This document shows, piece by piece, positions 25,716 to 35,779 of a DNA stretch of 64,000 nucleotides; within the stretch, counting starts at the first letter, position 1; every line of letters begins with the position of its first letter. Made by a program: the position numbers and the translations under genes. This stretch comes from Pontibacter qinzhouensis (GTDB lineage Bacteria; Bacteroidota; Bacteroidia; Cytophagales; Hymenobacteraceae). Where the stretch lies: the NCBI RefSeq assembly GCF_008017455.1, contig NZ_VRTY01000015.1, positions 20,325 to 84,324 of the forward strand, given 5' to 3'. A model generated the notes under the pieces. The model saw only the letters and a program-made list of their open reading frames with translations, had not been told where the DNA came from and did not search any database.

Positions 25716-25900
25716 TAAACTATCAGTCTTTAAAAAAGTGTTCATTTTTCCATCTCTCATACCACTCACAACTCATGTTAACTACTCCCCGCAACGCTGC
25801 CTGTTTCGGCAGTTGTTCTCTAACCAGGCTTCCATTTGCAGGGTGCCTTTGCCTCTTTATAGTTCATCATTTAAAATAACCTCAAAAACAATACATATCT

Positions 25901-28900
25901 ATGAAATGTGATTTTACACAAAAACCAAGAGCGATCAGCGGGCAACTGGGCAAGCCAAGAGCCTTGCAAGTAGCCTCCATGCTGGTAACCTTTCTTTTCC
26001 TGAGTCTGCAAACGCTGGCGCAAACCGGCAGTTTCCGGGTAAGCGGCCGTGTAACAGATGAGACTGGTGCCGGCCTTCCGGGGGTAACGGTGCTTCAAAA
26101 AGGAACTTCTAATGCTGCTCCAACCGATATAGACGGCAACTATACACTGAACCTTCCTGACGGAACAGGTACGCTGGTATTCACGTTTGTCGGTTATCAG
26201 TTGCTGGAGCAGGCGGTTAACAATAGGGCTACTATAAATGTTACCCTGCAAAGCGACTCCAGAGCGCTTGATGAGGTGGTGGTTATTGGCTACGGCGTGC
26301 AGCGGCAGGAAGCTGTAACTGGTTCTGTTGTTTCTATAAGTGGAGCAGAGTTAAACCAGGTGCCGTCAGCAAATATTTCACAGGCTCTGCAAGGGCGCTT
26401 GCCAGGTGTAGAATTTTCACAGTCATCTTCTCAGCCGGGTGCCACCACCCAGATACGCATCCGGGGTACACGCTCTTTAACTGCTACAAACGACCCGTTG
26501 GTAGTATTAGACGGTATTCCTTTCCCAGGGTCTATTGGCGATATCAATCCAATTGATATACAGAGTGTAGACATATTGAAAGATGCCTCTGCAACTGCTA
26601 TCTATGGTTCACGCGGTGCCAACGGTGTTATATTGGTTACAACCAAATCAGGTAAAGCAGGACAAAAAGCACAGATAACTTTTAACAGTTTTACTGGTGC
26701 AAAAACGGTGTTCTCCAGGTATCCGATGATGAACGGCGAAGAGTTCTTTGCGCTCCGTCAGGCTGCCGGGCAGTATGCTGGTCAGCTTGGAGAGGATGAG
26801 GCTGAGGGTGTGAATACTGATTGGCAGGATTTACTTTTCAAAACAGGTGTCATTACAAGCCAGGATATTAATGTTTCCGGTGGAACAGAGAAAGGTCGCT
26901 ACAGCTTCAGTGGAGGTTACTTTAAAGACCAGGGCGTGGTACCTACACAGCAGTACACTCGATATTCCATGCGAGGCAGCCTAGATCAAGGAGTAGGTAA
27001 ATACATCCGTTTAGGTTTTACAACAAACAATAATTACAGTACTACAGAGGGTGCAAATATTGGCTTGTACAACACGTTAAGTGCTTCCCCAATTGCAAAC
27101 CCATACAATGCTGACGGCTCCCTGAAAAGAACTGTAAGACTACCGCTCGATGAACAGTGGGTGTTTGAAAGAAACAGGATAGAAGACTTAAGTGATCGCT
27201 GGCTGAATCAAAATAGAGTTCTTGCCTCCTATAACAATGTTTTTGGCGAATTGGCTATTCCTGGCGTGGAAGGGTTAAAGTTCCGCACGAACCTGGGTTT
27301 AAACTACCGTCATAGCCAAACAGGTACTTTTACTGGTGAGGGTATCAACGCTGTTACTCCGACAACGCCTTCAAGCGGCACACTTAGCAATTCAGTAACT
27401 GCAGACTATACGATTGAGAACATCCTGACTTATGATCGCACTTTTGCAGAGAAGCATAATTTAAATGTAGTTGGGTTATATTCAGCGTCTCAGACCCGGT
27501 TCAACCGTTCGCATATTCTAGGACGTAATATTCCTTCAGATGCCTTCCAGTTTTATAACCTAGGATTGGCCACTGACGAAATTACAGTTGATCCTAATCA
27601 GCAGCAATACTGGCAAACAGGCTTAATGTCTTGGATGGGACGGGCCATGTACTCCTATGATGACCGCTATATGATTAGTGCAACTGTGCGATCAGATGGT
27701 TCTTCTGTGCTGGCACCAGGTTATAAATGGAATACTTATCCTGCTGTATCAGTAGGCTGGAATATTGCCAGGGAATCATTTATGCAGGATGTTAGCCTTA
27801 TAAATATGCTGAAGTTGCGTGCTGGCTATGGTCAGACCTCTAACCAGGCTGTAACTGCTTACTCCACTTTAGGACGCTTGGCTACCAGGCCTTATAACTT
27901 TGGTCCTACAGATTATCAGACAGGATTATGGGTAAACCAGTTACCTAACGACAGATTAGGATGGGAGTTTTCTAAAACATGGAATTATGGCTTGGATTTC
28001 GCAATCTTAAATCATCGTTTGTCAGGTACTGTGGAGTATTATGTAACTAACACGGAAGATGTTCTGCTTGGATTGCCTCTGCCTAGAACATCAGGTGCAG
28101 AAAGCTTTACAACTAATATTGGCTCAACCCAAAATAAAGGTATTGAGCTTGCTCTTAACGGCGTAATCCTGGACAATCTTAACGGCTGGACGTGGGAAGC
28201 GGGTATAAACATGTATGCTAACCGCAACAAAATAGTATCGTTAGCAGGGGAGCAGCAAAGAAATGAAAGCCAGTGGTGGTTTGTAGGCAGCCCTATCAAC
28301 GTTATCTATGACTTTGAGAAAACAGGCCTGTGGCAAGAGGGAGATCCTCATCTTAATATCCTGGAGCCAGGTGGTAATGTAGGCATGATAAAAGTACGCT
28401 ATACCGGCGATTATACTGCTGATGGCACACCAACAAGACCAGTTGGGCCTCAAGACCGACAGATTCTGGATACAACTCCTAACTTCCAGGGCGGATTTAA
28501 CACACGAGTTGCTTACAAAGGATTCGACCTGACTGCAGTAGGAGCATTTCAGAATGGAGGCATCCTTATTAGCACACTCTATGGATCGTCGGGCTACCTG
28601 AACATGCTGAACGGACGACGCGGAAACATTAATGTAGATTACTGGACACCAGAAAACACTGATGCCAAATACCCAAGACCAGGTGGCGCAACCAGCGGCG
28701 ACAACCCCAGATATGCCAGCACTTTGAGTTATTTCGATGCGTCTTACCTGAAAATGCGCACCATTACCCTGGGCTATAATTTTAACCAGAACAACTGGAT
28801 TAAAGAAGCAGGATTCAGTAATCTGCGCCTTTACGTTACAGCACAGAATCCTTTTGTTTTATTCTCGCCATATAACAGAGAATCAGGCATGGACCCTGAG

Positions 28901-29023
28901 ACCAACTCCTATGCCGATCAAAATGTGGCTGTAACAACTGGTACTCCTAATCGCTTTTTAACGATCGGTACAAACGCACCTTCAACACGCAGTTTTCTGG
29001 TTGGTTTAAATGTTACTTTCTAA
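25901..29023 (+). CDS. SusC-family TonB-dependent outer-membrane receptor
   Basis: Outer-membrane barrel that imports oligosaccharides with its SusD lid, energised by TonB. The 1040 residues show a signal peptide (ending about LQTLAQ, residue 40), a carboxypeptidase-regulatory-like domain at about 45-125 (FRVSGRVTDETGAGLPGVTV), the conserved LDEVVVIGYGVQRQEAVTGS, and a plug domain with SVDILKDASATAIYGSRGAN and GVILVTTKSG, all SusC hallmarks. A barrel with C-terminal STRSFLVGLNVTF completes it. susD starts 11 bases after the stop. Surrounding glycan genes suggest a plant cell wall oligosaccharide (xylan or pectin type) as substrate, but the exact ligand cannot be read from sequence. Confidence 0.96.
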   Translation: MKCDFTQKPRAISGQLGKPRALQVASMLVTFLFLSLQTLAQTGSFRVSGRVTDETGAGLPGVTVLQKGTSNAAPTDIDGNYTLNLPDGTGTLVFTFVGYQLLEQAVNNRATINVTLQSDSRALDEVVVIGYGVQRQEAVTGSVVSISGAELNQVPSANISQALQGRLPGVEFSQSSSQPGATTQIRIRGTRSLTATNDPLVVLDGIPFPGSIGDINPIDIQSVDILKDASATAIYGSRGANGVILVTTKSGKAGQKAQITFNSFTGAKTVFSRYPMMNGEEFFALRQAAGQYAGQLGEDEAEGVNTDWQDLLFKTGVITSQDINVSGGTEKGRYSFSGGYFKDQGVVPTQQYTRYSMRGSLDQGVGKYIRLGFTTNNNYSTTEGANIGLYNTLSASPIANPYNADGSLKRTVRLPLDEQWVFERNRIEDLSDRWLNQNRVLASYNNVFGELAIPGVEGLKFRTNLGLNYRHSQTGTFTGEGINAVTPTTPSSGTLSNSVTADYTIENILTYDRTFAEKHNLNVVGLYSASQTRFNRSHILGRNIPSDAFQFYNLGLATDEITVDPNQQQYWQTGLMSWMGRAMYSYDDRYMISATVRSDGSSVLAPGYKWNTYPAVSVGWNIARESFMQDVSLINMLKLRAGYGQTSNQAVTAYSTLGRLATRPYNFGPTDYQTGLWVNQLPNDRLGWEFSKTWNYGLDFAILNHRLSGTVEYYVTNTEDVLLGLPLPRTSGAESFTTNIGSTQNKGIELALNGVILDNLNGWTWEAGINMYANRNKIVSLAGEQQRNESQWWFVGSPINVIYDFEKTGLWQEGDPHLNILEPGGNVGMIKVRYTGDYTADGTPTRPVGPQDRQILDTTPNFQGGFNTRVAYKGFDLTAVGAFQNGGILISTLYGSSGYLNMLNGRRGNINVDYWTPENTDAKYPRPGGATSGDNPRYASTLSYFDASYLKMRTITLGYNFNQNNWIKEAGFSNLRLYVTAQNPFVLFSPYNRESGMDPETNSYADQNVAVTTGTPNRFLTIGTNAPSTRSFLVGLNVTF

Positions 29024-29033
29024 AAAGATACTA

Positions 29034-30998
29034 ATGAAACGTTATAAAATTAAGAAATTTATAGGCACGGCTGCCTTAACACTGGCCTTAGTGGGGTGCA
29101 AAGATATTCTGGATGAACAGCCCCGTAGTATATATGATCCCAGCTTTTTCCAGACCGAAAGGGGGCTGGATGGTGGCTTAACGTCGATGTACGCGCACTT
29201 GCGTTGGATTTATGGCGATGCCTACTACTATAACACCGGACTAACAGGCACCGATGAAGTTACCTACGGCAGAGATGCTGATGAGAACTTCCTGGTAATG
29301 GACTTATCAGGTAGAGGTGTTATTAACTCCAACAACAGCCGCGCCGACAGGTTATGGGAGAATGCATTCCCTAATATTAACACTGCTAGCGGCATTATCG
29401 AAAATGCTGCTTTAGTTGGCACCGTTTCGCCGGCACTAGTTGCTGAGGCAAGATTTTTCCGTGCCTTCGATTACTTTTTGCTGGTGCAGACGTTCGGTGG
29501 TGTGCCCTTAGATTTGGGTTCAGGAGAGTTACAGTTTAACAGAACTCCCAATAGGAATTCTGTTCGTAACACGGTGCCGGAAGTTTATACCAAAGCCATA
29601 TTCCCTGACTTAATTAGGGCAGTAGAAGATTTGCCTGTAACCGGGCGAATGATTGGCGGGGCAACTAAAACGTTAGCACAACTATATCTGGCAAAAGCTT
29701 ACTTAACCTACGGGTGGTGGCTGGAGAATCCCAATAATATTCCTACTTACCCGGCTGCACAACGAGTTGATCCGGATGGCCATAATGCCCAGTGGTATTT
29801 CCAGCAGGCTTATGATATAGCAGCCTCAGCCATAGATAATCCAGGTCCTTTCGGTCTGATGGAAACCTTTTATGATGTGAATCTGGCGCAAAACGACCGC
29901 AACAAAGAAATGCTATTGTTTGCCGATCATACTGAGGCTAGCGAGTTGTATAATGGTGGCAGCCTTACCTGGGGTAATGGCGGCGCACCCGATAACTTTG
30001 CCGGCTGGATGATGACATGGAACTACACCAACATCAGAAGCTCAACTAGTGAGACAAGTTGGTCTAACCCGACTGTTTCTTCTGTTCAACGCGAAGCTGT
30101 GCAGGCACTTGGCCGCCCCTGGACGCGTATGGCTCCCACAATTGGTGCCATTACAAATACGTTTGCAGATAAAACCAATGACTCGCGCTACGATGGCACT
30201 TTTACAACTGTTTATCGTGGAAACTGGCCGAAAGGCGGGGTTGCTAATCCTATGCTTTACAATGCTAATTTACTTCCAGTTCAACCAGGTGATGCCATTC
30301 TTACATTCCTGAACGAAGAACCTGCAGGAACTATTAGTTACCCTGCACCAGGTCAAGCAGGAAGAAGCAATGTGGGTGCAGGAGAACTTCCGGGAAGAGC
30401 CGATTTTGTAATTTCACCACAAGGCATAAGCAGAATTGTATATCCTGGCCTTTGGAAGCTGGGCCCTTACCGTACCGATAATGGTGACGGATTAGGACAA
30501 CCCAATGCCGGCAGTACTCGCCCTTTCCATATTGCCAAATTCTCAGAACTGTACTTTATAGCTGCTGAAGCAGCTGTAAAGGGAGCTACTCCACAAGGTG
30601 GTAAGAGCGCCAGAGATTTGATAAACGTTATCCGGGCACGTGCCGGTATGTGGCGCTGGAACAACAATGGCAATGTTGCCAAAGTAGAAGACAACAGCGC
30701 AGCCATGGTAGCGGCAACACCTGCCACTTTAGATGTTAACTATATTCTGGCAGAGCGCTCACGCGAGTATTTTGGCGAAGGTTACCGTTGGTACGATCTG
30801 GTACGTACGCAAAAGTGGAATGAACTTGCTTCCTCTTACAGTATAGGCGGAGACAGATATGGAGATCATACACCAGTAACTGTAACACGAACAATAGAAC
30901 CTTATCATTACCTTCGACCAATTCCGCAAGCACAGTTAGATCGGATGGATGTAAGCCCTGATGTAAAGGCTGCTTACCAAAACCCGAATTATAATTAA
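29034..30998 (+). CDS. SusD-family glycan-binding lipoprotein
   Basis: Surface lipoprotein that caps the SusC barrel and binds the glycan. From the ATG at 29034 it has lipobox ALVGC (Cys22) followed by KDILDEQPRSIYDPSFFQTE, typical of SusD/RagB. Further hallmarks are the TPR-like N-terminal helices, AEARFFRAFDYFLLVQTFGGVP, the C-terminal FAELY-like stretch IAKFSELYFIAAEAAVKG, LINVIRARAG and ILAERSREYFGEGYRWYDLVRTQ. At 654 residues it is longer than the average SusD (about 520-600). A terminator follows. Confidence 0.95.
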   Translation: MKRYKIKKFIGTAALTLALVGCKDILDEQPRSIYDPSFFQTERGLDGGLTSMYAHLRWIYGDAYYYNTGLTGTDEVTYGRDADENFLVMDLSGRGVINSNNSRADRLWENAFPNINTASGIIENAALVGTVSPALVAEARFFRAFDYFLLVQTFGGVPLDLGSGELQFNRTPNRNSVRNTVPEVYTKAIFPDLIRAVEDLPVTGRMIGGATKTLAQLYLAKAYLTYGWWLENPNNIPTYPAAQRVDPDGHNAQWYFQQAYDIAASAIDNPGPFGLMETFYDVNLAQNDRNKEMLLFADHTEASELYNGGSLTWGNGGAPDNFAGWMMTWNYTNIRSSTSETSWSNPTVSSVQREAVQALGRPWTRMAPTIGAITNTFADKTNDSRYDGTFTTVYRGNWPKGGVANPMLYNANLLPVQPGDAILTFLNEEPAGTISYPAPGQAGRSNVGAGELPGRADFVISPQGISRIVYPGLWKLGPYRTDNGDGLGQPNAGSTRPFHIAKFSELYFIAAEAAVKGATPQGGKSARDLINVIRARAGMWRWNNNGNVAKVEDNSAAMVAATPATLDVNYILAERSREYFGEGYRWYDLVRTQKWNELASSYSIGGDRYGDHTPVTVTRTIEPYHYLRPIPQAQLDRMDVSPDVKAAYQNPNYN

Positions 30999-31020
30999 TA
31001 TTATATTTATTTATTTAGAG

Positions 31021-31058
31021 AGGCTTGGTTGAGCAGACGGGACAACCAAGCCTGCTTT
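31021..31058 (+). terminator. Terminator of susCD
   Basis: AGGCTTGGTTG (31021-31031) pairs with CAACCAAGCCT (31043-31053) and a T run follows; it lies 22 bases after the susD stop. Confidence 0.85.
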
Positions 31059-31142
31059 TAAGCAGAATTAAAAATGAACATTGGCTACTGTTCTACCATA
31101 CTTTTAAATTCTGTATCACCTGAATTCATAATATTTTAAATG

Positions 31143-31187
31143 AGTTAGATAAAAGGGCTGCTCCTTAGGCAGCCCTTTTATCTAACT
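31143..31187. terminator. Second strong hairpin between susD and uxuA
   Basis: Perfect 19-base arms at 31143-31161 and 31169-31187 around a 7-base loop. It contains A4 and T4 runs inside the stem, but no long U-tract follows. It is a back-up terminator or an mRNA-processing/stability hairpin ahead of uxuA (start 31247). Confidence 0.65.
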
Positions 31188-31246
31188 TATCGATTATAGT
31201 AACTTTATAAAACTAATCAGCTTCTTTCATTTAACTATAAATTAAT

Positions 31247-32410
31247 ATGCCCTTACTACAAAGCTGGCGCTGGTACGGCCCCAACGACCCCGTTACACTT
31301 CAGGATATAAAGCAGGCAGGAGCCACGGCCATAGTGAGTGCCCTGCACCACATGCCACACGGCGCAGTTTGGCCACTGGAGGAGATACAGGAGCGCAAAC
31401 GAATAATAGAGGAAGCAGGCCTTACCTGGGCTGTGGTAGAAAGTGTGCCGGTGCATGAGGCCATTAAAACCCGCAGTACCGATTGCGAGCTTTACATCGA
31501 GAATTACCGGCAGTCGCTGCGCAATATCGCTGCTTGCGGCATCCGGACGGTCTGCTACAACTTTATGCCCGTACTCGACTGGACCCGCACCAACCTCGCC
31601 TACACACTCGCAAACGGTGCCAAAGCCCTCTATTTCGACTGGACCGATCTGGCGGTTTTTGACCTCTATATTTTGAAAAGAGCAGGTGCTGAACAAGATT
31701 ACGAAGCAGCAGTAGTGGCAGAGGCCAAACAGCGGGTGGAGACGAAGCCGACAGCTTATCTGCAGGAACTGGCCGATATTATTTTAATGGGTGTGCCCAC
31801 AGAAGGCAGCATCACACTGGAGCAGCTTACGCACAGCATCGGCATTTACAAAGAGATCGGGCATGCCGGCCTTCGCGAGAACCTGGCTTATTTCCTGGAG
31901 AGTATTATGGAGGTGTGTGAGGAAACAGGGATCAACATGACCATTCACCCGGACGATCCGCCGTACCCCATACTTGGCCTGCCCCGCATTGCCAGCTCTA
32001 AAGATGATCTGTTGTATATAATCGAGCGAGTTGACCGGGAGCCGAATGGTATCTGCTTCTGCACGGGCTCACTTGGTGCTGGCCGGCATAACGACCCGGT
32101 AGAGATTCTGAAAGCCGTAGGGCACCGGGTTTATTTTGCCCACCTGCGCAATGTGAAACACGACGAGTCAGGTAACTTCTACGAATCTGATCATCTGGCA
32201 GGAGATGTAGACATGTATGGCGTAATGCGTGAGCTGGTAGAAATTAACCGGCAACGGGAGCAGCCAATCCCTTTCCGACCAGACCACGGCCACCAGATGC
32301 TCGACGACTTGCACAAAGTTACGAACCCAGGTTATTCTGCTATCGGGCGCTTACGAGGCCTGGCGGAACTGCGGGGCCTGGAAATGGGCATCGAGCGGTC
32401 ATTACATTAG
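31247..32410 (+). CDS. uxuA: Mannonate dehydratase
   Basis: Converts D-mannonate to 2-keto-3-deoxygluconate in the glucuronate branch. The 387 residues (E. coli UxuA 394) begin with the UxuA signature SWRWYGPNDPVTLQDIKQAG, then ATAIVSALHHMPHGAVWPLE. The metal and substrate region MTIHPDDPPYPILGLPRIAS, FCTGSLGAGRHNDP, VYFAHLRNVKHDESGNFYES and FRPDHGHQMLDD are all family-typical. Its place next to three alpha-glucuronidases explains the need: glucuronic acid released from xylan. Glucuronate isomerase (UxaC) and a UxuB-type mannonate oxidoreductase are not in the window. Confidence 0.95.
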   Translation: MPLLQSWRWYGPNDPVTLQDIKQAGATAIVSALHHMPHGAVWPLEEIQERKRIIEEAGLTWAVVESVPVHEAIKTRSTDCELYIENYRQSLRNIAACGIRTVCYNFMPVLDWTRTNLAYTLANGAKALYFDWTDLAVFDLYILKRAGAEQDYEAAVVAEAKQRVETKPTAYLQELADIILMGVPTEGSITLEQLTHSIGIYKEIGHAGLRENLAYFLESIMEVCEETGINMTIHPDDPPYPILGLPRIASSKDDLLYIIERVDREPNGICFCTGSLGAGRHNDPVEILKAVGHRVYFAHLRNVKHDESGNFYESDHLAGDVDMYGVMRELVEINRQREQPIPFRPDHGHQMLDDLHKVTNPGYSAIGRLRGLAELRGLEMGIERSLH

Positions 32411-32425
32411 TAAGCAGTCGTCCGG

Positions 32426-32483
32426 ACCCTTGACTACTTATTGGCTCCAAGGCTTCGGAAGGCTATTTTCATTCAAATAATTT
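32426..32483 (+). repeat. 58-bp intergenic repeat, copy R10
   Basis: Reads ACCCTTGA, spacer, GCTTCGGAAGG, CTATTTTCATT, CAAATAATTT. It begins 15 bases after the uxuA stop in sense orientation. Confidence 0.88.
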
Positions 32484-32558
32484 GCGCAAAGCGTAAGAAG
32501 TTAACCTCTTACCTGCAGATGGGTTTTCTATTTGTGGGTTGCAACACGATAAGTAAGC

Positions 32559-35513
32559 ATGACGTTTTTCAGGCATCAAACCCATTTAAGAACAATGCCA
32601 CCAGCCATGGGTGCTGCAGTGGCGCAACCATGGTACCAGCTACGGCTCCTGCTCCTGCTTTGCCTCCTGCTGCCACTGGCAGCGGCAGCCACCGTAGGTC
32701 AGAAGCCCTACATCTCTAACCAGAAGGTAGCCGGAAGTTTCTCGTTAGCGACAGCTGGTAAAGCGGCTCCACTGTATGTAAGCTCTCAGGATTTTCCGGG
32801 GGTTATGCGGGTGGCAAAGCACCTGCAAGCCGATGTGAAGCGGGTAACACAAACGGAGCCGGTTCTTACCGTCAGTAATTCGCCTGCCTCCAAACAGAAA
32901 GAAATTGTGCTGATCGGAACACTGGGCAAAAGTCCGCTGATCGATAAGCTGGTGAAACAGAAGAAGCTGGCGGTGGAGGGCGTGGCCGGAAAACGCGAAA
33001 CTTTCCTGATACAGGTGGTGGAGAAACCGATGAAAGGTGTAGACCGGGCTCTGGTAATTGCAGGCAGTGACAAGCGCGGCACCATCTATGGCATGTACGA
33101 CCTGTCGGCACAAATCGGGGTGTCGCCGTGGTACTACTGGGCCGATGTGCCGGTGCGGCAGAAAGAGCAGCTGTTCGTGCTGCCTGGCCGCCACACCGAA
33201 GGCGAGCCGGTGGTGGAGTACCGTGGTATATTTATCAATGATGAGGCTCCAGCCCTGAGTGGCTGGTCGAGGGAGCAGTTCGGAGGCTTTAACCATAAAT
33301 TTTACGACAAGGTATTTGAACTCCTGCTGCGCCTGAAAGGAAACTATTTGTGGCCAGCCATGTGGGGCAGCGCCTTCAGCGACGACGATCCGCTCAATGC
33401 TCCGCTGGCCGATGAGTATGGCGTGGTTATCGGCACCTCGCACCACGAGCCGCTCATGCGCGCCCACGACGAATGGCGCCGCTACGGCTCCGGCCCGTGG
33501 AACTACGACACCAACAAAGCCAACCTGCAGGAGTTCTGGCGCAAAGGCATCGAGCGCATGGGCACCAAAGAGAGCATCGTATCGGTAGGCATGCGCGGCG
33601 ATGGCGATGAGCCGATGAGTGAAGAAAGCAACATTGCCCTACTGGAGAAAATTGTGGAAGACCAGCGCCAGATTATTGCAGAGGTAACCGGAAAACCCGC
33701 CTCTCAAACGCCTCAGCTCTGGGCGCTCTACAAAGAGGTGCAGGAGTACTACGAGAAAGGCATGCGCGTACCCGATGATGTAACGCTACTCCTATGCGAC
33801 GACAACTGGGGCAACATCCGGAAGCTGCCCAAACCAAACGAAAAACCGCACCCAGGCGGTTACGGCATCTATTACCACTACGATTATGTAGGTGGCCCAA
33901 GAAATTACAAATGGCTTAATACTAACCCAATACCCAGGGTGTGGGAGCAGATGCACTTGGCTTATCGCTACGGCGCCACCAAAATCTGGATCGTGAACGT
34001 AGGTGATATCAAACCAATGGAGTTCCCTACAGAGTTCTTTCTTGACTACGCCTGGAACCCGGAGAAGTGGCCTATAGAGAGGCTTCAGGAGTACACACAA
34101 CTGTGGGCTGCCCGTGAGTTTGGCGCAGAGCATGCACCTGCCATAGCAGACTTTGTGGCCCGCTACACCAAATACAACAGCCGCCGTAAGCCTGAACTGC
34201 TTGCCCCCAACACCTACAGCCTGGTTAACTACCGGGAGGCAGAACGGGTGGTGGCCGAATACAAGCAGCTGGCAGAGGAGGCCGAGAAGGTTTACAGCGC
34301 CTTGCCGGAAGCACATCGGGATGCCTATTACCAGTTGGTGCTGCACCCCATAAAGGCCTGTGCCAACCTGAACGAGCTGCACGTAAACACCGGCCTCAAC
34401 TGGCTCTATGCCAAACAAAGCCGGGCCGCCGCTAATAAAATGGCTGCCAGTGTAAAAGAGCTGTTCGAAAAAGATCAGGAGCTGAGCAGGTACTACAACA
34501 AAACTATGGCTGGCGGCAAATGGAACCACATGATGGACCAGACCCACATTAGCTACACCTATTGGCAGCAACCCGAGAAAGATGTACTCCCGGAGCTGAA
34601 AACGCTGAACCTGCCAAGCGCAGCTGCCTTGGGAGTGGCCATAGAAGGCAGCGAAGCCTGGTGGCCAGAGGCAAAGCAGGAGGCAACGCTACCTGCTCTG
34701 GATCCGCTGCAGCAGCAGACTACTTACATCGACATCTATAACAGAGGCACAACGCCCTTCGAGTTTACAGTGCAGGCAGGAGCACCTTGGCTTAAAGTAT
34801 CGGCTGGCAAAGGCAGAGTAGAGGAGGAGCAACGACTGGTCCTGAGCGTAGACTGGCAGCAGGCGCCACAGGGGCAGCATCGCGTTCCGATAACCATCAG
34901 CGGCCCCAAAGGCAGCAAGGTGGTGGTACAGGCACTTGTAAATAATACGGCTCTAAAGGCAGCGCAGCAACAGGGTTTTGTGCACAGCTCCAGCTACCTG
35001 ACCATAGAAGCCCCGCAGTATATCAGGGCACAGGAAACGGAGCAGGTAAAATGGCAACTGCTGCCAGACCTGGGCCGAATAGGTTCTGCCATTACTGCTT
35101 TTCCTGTAACAGCTCCGGCCCAAAAACCTGGCGGCAAAAGCCCATGCCTGGAGTACCGCATAACCCTGCAGCAGGCCGGTGAAATTACTGTGCATGCTTA
35201 CCTTAGCCCAACGCTCAATTTCAACGATACCCAAGGCCTGCGCTATGCCGTTTCTATCGATGACGAAACACCGCAGCTGATCAACATGCATGCTGGCGAG
35301 ACTGGTAAGCTATGGGATCAGTGGGTGGCAAACAACATCAACATCAAATCCTCGAAGCATCAGGTAAAGGAGCCGGGCGAGCACGTGCTTAAGTTCTGGG
35401 TGGTAGACCCCGGGGTAGTGTTGCAAAGGCTTATTATTGATACCGGCGGCTTAAAACCTTCGTACCTGGGTCCGCCCGAAAACTACAGGCAAACCTCGCA
35501 GGCGGTCAATTAA
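32559..35513 (+). CDS. GH115 xylan alpha-1,2-(4-O-methyl)glucuronidase (copy 1)
   Basis: Removes (methyl)glucuronic acid side groups from polymeric xylan; exported. It has 984 residues with an N-terminal signal peptide (LLLLLCLLLPLAAAA, about residues 29-43; the ATG at 32595 is an alternative start). The GH115 core is visible: VEYRGIFINDEAPALSGWSR, LLLRLKGNYLWPAMWGSAFS, YGVVIGTSHHEPLMRAHDEW, LCDDNWGNIRKLP, GIYYHYDYVGGPRNYKWLNT and IWIVNVGDIKPMEFP. A C-terminal beta-rich domain (from about residue 760) is typical of the family. A second GH115 gene lies at 50129-53047. Confidence 0.95.
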   Translation: MTFFRHQTHLRTMPPAMGAAVAQPWYQLRLLLLLCLLLPLAAAATVGQKPYISNQKVAGSFSLATAGKAAPLYVSSQDFPGVMRVAKHLQADVKRVTQTEPVLTVSNSPASKQKEIVLIGTLGKSPLIDKLVKQKKLAVEGVAGKRETFLIQVVEKPMKGVDRALVIAGSDKRGTIYGMYDLSAQIGVSPWYYWADVPVRQKEQLFVLPGRHTEGEPVVEYRGIFINDEAPALSGWSREQFGGFNHKFYDKVFELLLRLKGNYLWPAMWGSAFSDDDPLNAPLADEYGVVIGTSHHEPLMRAHDEWRRYGSGPWNYDTNKANLQEFWRKGIERMGTKESIVSVGMRGDGDEPMSEESNIALLEKIVEDQRQIIAEVTGKPASQTPQLWALYKEVQEYYEKGMRVPDDVTLLLCDDNWGNIRKLPKPNEKPHPGGYGIYYHYDYVGGPRNYKWLNTNPIPRVWEQMHLAYRYGATKIWIVNVGDIKPMEFPTEFFLDYAWNPEKWPIERLQEYTQLWAAREFGAEHAPAIADFVARYTKYNSRRKPELLAPNTYSLVNYREAERVVAEYKQLAEEAEKVYSALPEAHRDAYYQLVLHPIKACANLNELHVNTGLNWLYAKQSRAAANKMAASVKELFEKDQELSRYYNKTMAGGKWNHMMDQTHISYTYWQQPEKDVLPELKTLNLPSAAALGVAIEGSEAWWPEAKQEATLPALDPLQQQTTYIDIYNRGTTPFEFTVQAGAPWLKVSAGKGRVEEEQRLVLSVDWQQAPQGQHRVPITISGPKGSKVVVQALVNNTALKAAQQQGFVHSSSYLTIEAPQYIRAQETEQVKWQLLPDLGRIGSAITAFPVTAPAQKPGGKSPCLEYRITLQQAGEITVHAYLSPTLNFNDTQGLRYAVSIDDETPQLINMHAGETGKLWDQWVANNINIKSSKHQVKEPGEHVLKFWVVDPGVVLQRLIIDTGGLKPSYLGPPENYRQTSQAVN

Positions 35514-35613
35514 GTTCTGAGAATAGCGAATTGAGATGCAACCTTATTTGTAGCGAAACTTCAGATAGTTTTACTTGTAACCATTCAAAACAACAATTTA
35601 ACCATCAATAACC

Positions 35614-35671
35614 AAATTATTTGAATGAAAATAGCCTTCCGAAGGTAAATCAGCAATTTTAAGTCAAGGGC
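35614..35671 (-). repeat. 58-bp intergenic repeat, copy R11
   Basis: On the minus strand it reads GCCCTTGA, spacer, ACCTTCGGAAGG, CTATTTTCATT, CAAATAATTT. It is antisense to both flanking plus-strand genes, 101 bases after the GH115 stop. Confidence 0.86.
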
Positions 35672-35728
35672 TCCTTAATGGATCGTTCAGAAATATTATC
35701 TTCAGTTTTTTCATTAGAAGTTGCTGAG

Positions 35729-35742
35729 GTTGTTATAACAAC
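35729..35742. promoter_or_regulatory. Palindrome upstream of the GH43 gene
   Basis: GTTGTTATAACAAC is a perfect 14-bp palindrome 37 bases before the GH43 start. It could be an operator; no second copy was seen. Confidence 0.35.
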
Positions 35743-35779
35743 TGTACTTAAAATATAAATTTAAATCATGTACTATAAA

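Larger units (their letters stand above)
24530..25900. other. Large regulatory intergenic region between the fucose operon and susC
   Basis: 1.37 kb without a convincing gene. In order it holds repeat R8, a strong terminator, repeat R9, a weaker terminator-like hairpin and three different palindromic operator candidates (25352-25367, 25402-25417, 25702-25715). If transcription starts near the LacI-type site, the susC mRNA would have a leader of about 500 bases. Confidence 0.55.

Noticed and set aside
25349..25879. A 176-codon open frame upstream of susC
   Set aside because: It runs across two operator candidates and the palindrome at 25702, has no recognisable domain or coherent composition, and ends just before susC. 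I treat this stretch as leader DNA.
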